Shown: positions 61,180 to 64,000 of the stretch, in pieces | Layout: each line of letters begins with the position of its first letter | Numbering within the stretch: position 1 is the first letter of the stretch | From: Buddleja alternifolia | Lineage: Eukaryota; Streptophyta; Magnoliopsida; Lamiales; Scrophulariaceae | Reading direction: 5' to 3' | NCBI GenBank assembly: GCA_019426215.1 | Contig: CM033400.1 | Location: 10,648,568 to 10,712,567, forward strand | Length of the DNA stretch: 64,000 nucleotides | The notes under the pieces: generated by a model | What the model saw: only the letters and a program-made list of their open reading frames with translations | What the model was told of the DNA's origin: nothing | Databases searched by the model: none | Translations under genes and position numbers: made by a program

Positions 61180-61344
61180 ATAAGATCGCGCCATACGAGT
61201 AGACAGACACAAATAGAGAGGTTGTAATGCGTGCAGGTAGGGAAAACACGAGATAGAGAGGAGTCCTATTTGAAGACTATAATTAAACAGAACTATACCT
61301 CGGAGAAAGTGTGCGGGCACGGCGTCCTGCCAGATGAATAGCAT
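61180..61344 (-). pseudogene. Possible MLO-type sixth-helix remnant
   Basis: The minus-strand frame from 61344 reads LFIWQDAVPAHFLRGIVLF, then NYSLQIGLL. MLO proteins carry LFWF.RP..(8).LIHFVLFQNSFQIGFF at this place. About ten of 26 positions agree without a gap, but HFVLFQN is not well kept. Confidence 0.25.
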
Positions 61345-62982
61345 AATTTGGGGGATATGGGCCTCGATAAGGGCTCAATGTATAAGTACGATCTATAAGG
61401 CTATAATAGGCATTGAGCAAAATTATGGAATAAACATATGCAAAGGACGCACAAAAATGAGTAGTCGCTACCCAATCAAGGAGTCATATGCGATAAGAAA
61501 CTATATATAAACACATCTAAATCAGAGTCACACGCAAGGTGTTAAACATAAAGGGAACTGTATATTAAAATACCATTTAGGAGCCACAATCAACATGACC
61601 ACATCAAACGAGAGACTAAACTCATTTTTTGAACTGAATGAATAGAGGATATCTGCCCTTTTCCCGTTAATACCTCTTTTCTAACAAATATTTAGGCATA
61701 TTAAAAATAAAATACAATATCAGTGCCACACAAAATTATGCTCGCAACACGTGGACACGATACACCTTGCACTGTGCTTAGCCATTATAAAATAGGTTAA
61801 CATAGTCATGCACGCCGGTAGGACCAACTGCAGGCCTCTAACACCGCCCTACAGCACCAATACACAGGCTCGCAGTTTGTGACGCAGTGTCGCAGATATA
61901 CCGCATCTGCCACTGACACTTCAACAGTCGATGGACGTACCCATATGTGCTACACTATTTTTTGAAATGCAGCATGCCAGTAAGATGCGACACTCGCGCG
62001 CTCGGTTACACGTGGACTTTGAGAAGTAAACACTAACCGAACACCACTCTGAAAAAATATTCCCCACTCTGTACACTGTTTGGTCTAATAAGCTGTGCGC
62101 TGGCCGCCTCATCGATCACGTTAAAATCAAAGAGTGGACGATCCGACATATGTGTTCGAGGGGAAGAAACAATGTAGAAGGAAAAAAGCTAAACCTAAAA
62201 GGACCATCTGACTATCTATTGGAGTTAGCAAGTATGCATATTTTTAATTTAGCAGGAACAACCATACTCATTTACTTAGTTGGATAGAATCTTATCTTTG
62301 CAACCATTTCAATGCAGCCAACCCGGCCACCATCGGCGATCCTAACCAACAACCACACAATCACGAAGCAAGCCTGACTGTTCACACATACCCATGATGC
62401 GTAAAGCCCCAGCCAAACATGGCTCAGGCCATAAAACTAAACCAAACATCTTTTTGTATACAGAGATACGCACTTGAAAGAGAGGATCTTTAGTAAATTC
62501 AAACAACGCAAACAATGGAACAAAGAACTAACAAGGAATAATTCCCACTAAATAAAGACCACAAAGCAAACAACTACGTCATAACCGCAAAACAAATATA
62601 GCGACATAGCATATACTAACAAAGCTGCACTGGCAGTAAAACCCAAAAATAGCATTAAGGCAAGCGCACTTTAAAGTATAACAACAGATCAGCGATCGCA
62701 AAAATGCCAAAAATAACATTATTATAACATGCATGAACAAATCCATACTGAGCAACGAACGCAAGCACAGGAAAAAAAGAATGCTGAAATAATTTTGGCC
62801 ACACATCACAACATTACAACATGATGAGCACAATAACTTGAGAATCCGAGTTAGGAATCAATCCAATAAAATAACATTATAATATGTTATACAAAAACAC
62901 ACGCAGTATCATTACGCAGATCACATGCGTATTGCACACAAACCAGTCATGATAGCACATTTAATAACTAAACTACACAATT

Positions 62983-63130
62983 TTGGTCTCAGATGTATCA
63001 ATATTACTATCCACTTCACAACCGGTGCCAGTGCCAGAGTCTTCATCTCTTGATGTGGACATTACTGGAACCGTTTGTTGCCTCTCGATCTTGCTTCTAA
63101 GCTACCGCAAGAACCCAAATGACATACTGG
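62983..63130 (-). other. Exon-like stretch of unknown origin
   Basis: On the minus strand, after an acceptor-like TTGCGGTAG, a frame reads LRSKIERQQTVPV, then an acidic Ser/Thr-rich end and stop near 62983. It fits no family I know and may be chance. Confidence 0.15.
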
Positions 63131-63283
63131 AATGGAGGATATATGAATCTCGGGAGCAAGTCCCCGTGCTCAATAATAACTGATGAAGAATCATCTTCAC
63201 GTTCTTACGAAAGACTGAAGGAACAAGTGTCCTAAACCAAGCCCCCCATCTTCATTTCCCGGGTAATAGAGCTACGAAAACAA

Positions 63284-63306
63284 ACACACACACACACACA
63301 CACACA
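63284..63306. repeat. (AC)n microsatellite
   Basis: About eleven CA dinucleotides in a row. Confidence 0.9.
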
Positions 63307-63499
63307 TCTTTCAATATACAACCATAAAAAATTGACATATTAGTTAAACTGACACCTGTTACCTTGCCTAACCTCTGAAATCTCAACGGAAATGAGTCGT
63401 TTCAGGCATCATGTACATGAATATAAATCAATTAAATTCCCTTGGCAATATCACAAGCCATCACACACTACATATTTACAAAACACCTCCATACAGCTT

Positions 63500-63722
63500 A
63501 CCCTACTAAGCCAATGATCGTGGCTTGTTTCCCAATAATGTATAGAACAAGTCTGAATTTGGCTTCAGCACGAACGCTCGGATCACCAAGTATAAGTTCA
63601 ATCCAAAGCACATTTCAATGATTTCCACAACTAACACGTTCAGCAGCTGAGCAAGTTTGCTTTTCCACCATGATCTGTATATGTAGGATCCACACAATGA
63701 CGGCACCAAGCAAAGTGGCCTA
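63500..63722 (-). pseudogene. Possible MLO-type cytoplasmic-loop remnant
   Basis: After an acceptor-like TTGTTCTAG (63723-63731), a minus-strand frame reads KLAQLLNVLVVEI...VIRAFVLKPNSDLFYT...NKPR and stops. MLO proteins have KL..II..M...I.......VV(R/K)G.PVV.P.DDLFWF.RPR here. The order of KL, VIR, VLKP, SDLF and PR matches with two short insertions. Most other residues do not, so at best it is an old, decayed copy. Confidence 0.3.
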
Positions 63723-63784
63723 GAACAACAGCCAAACAACATACACTGTTTAAACGGTGGATTAAGAAGCTGCAAACTAGTCAT

Positions 63785-64000
63785 CTTGAAAAAACATCAC
63801 AAAGTACACAGATTATCATAATAGAGCCTAATAGAACAACTGATTATAACTAGTTCATCGGCCAACGACAACTTAAAACAAGTGTCGTCCAATTGCATAC
63901 AAGATACACGGAACCAACACAAATGCATGGTCATACGTAAATCGCAAACAACACAGGAGTTAAAAAATGGTAAGCCGTCCTCCCGATCTGACGGAGCGGA
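63785..64000. other. Window end, nothing identified
   Basis: No coding frame or repeat was recognised in the last 200 bases. Confidence 0.4.

Noticed and set aside
62579..62833. Hydrophobic Cys-rich minus-strand frame of 84 residues
   Set aside because: Composition fits reverse-read A-rich DNA, with no splice context or known family.

Overview
The window is nuclear DNA of a flowering plant, very probably a eudicot. It is AT-rich, spliceosomal introns are present, and most of the sequence consists of nested, decayed LTR retrotransposons and small DNA transposons. I cannot name the species. One intact-looking host gene is visible: a cysteine-rich receptor-like kinase (CRK, two DUF26 domains plus a kinase) at 38432-50162 on the + strand. 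It has eight exons, 651 residues, and a first intron of 6.7 kb.

Layout. 1-7872: 3' part of a Sirevirus-type Ty1/copia element (RT and RNase H remnants, a long env-like region with two intron-like spacers, PPT and start of the 3' LTR). 7873-11475: an Angela/Tork-like copia LTR, split by a Mutator-like element (9-bp target duplication) that is itself split by a hAT-like element (8-bp target duplication), and by a MITE. 11480-19300: a minus-strand copia element (A) interrupted by a young, complete but gag-less + strand copia element (B, 14440-18849). 19305-22230: a truncated + strand copia element (C). 22231-24800: Ty3/gypsy LTR and gag pieces. 24998-31503: an unrecognised minus-strand gene fragment whose exon is split by a LINE, which carries a near-complete minus-strand copia element (D). 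31831-32610: a second Sirevirus LTR. 33716-38333: MITEs and a 2-kb foldback built of ~190-bp tandem units.

38432-50162 is the CRK gene; intron 1 and intron 4 hold MITEs, a small copia LTR/gag relic and a retroposon with a 10-bp target duplication. 50382-53700 is another copia LTR, split by a second foldback of the same ~190-bp repeat family and by a hAT-type MITE. 54716-54879 is a hairpin MITE with a perfect 9-bp duplication. 54880-56873 is LTR-like non-coding DNA. 56874-64000 has no intact gene; a few minus-strand exon-like stretches weakly resemble an MLO-type membrane protein.

Functionally, the only gene expected to act for the plant is the CRK, a plasma-membrane receptor kinase. Everything else is transposon biology, and the main value of the window is a clear record of insertion order. 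The most unusual structures are the two foldbacks armed with tandem repeats, and the intron-bearing env-like region of the Sirevirus.
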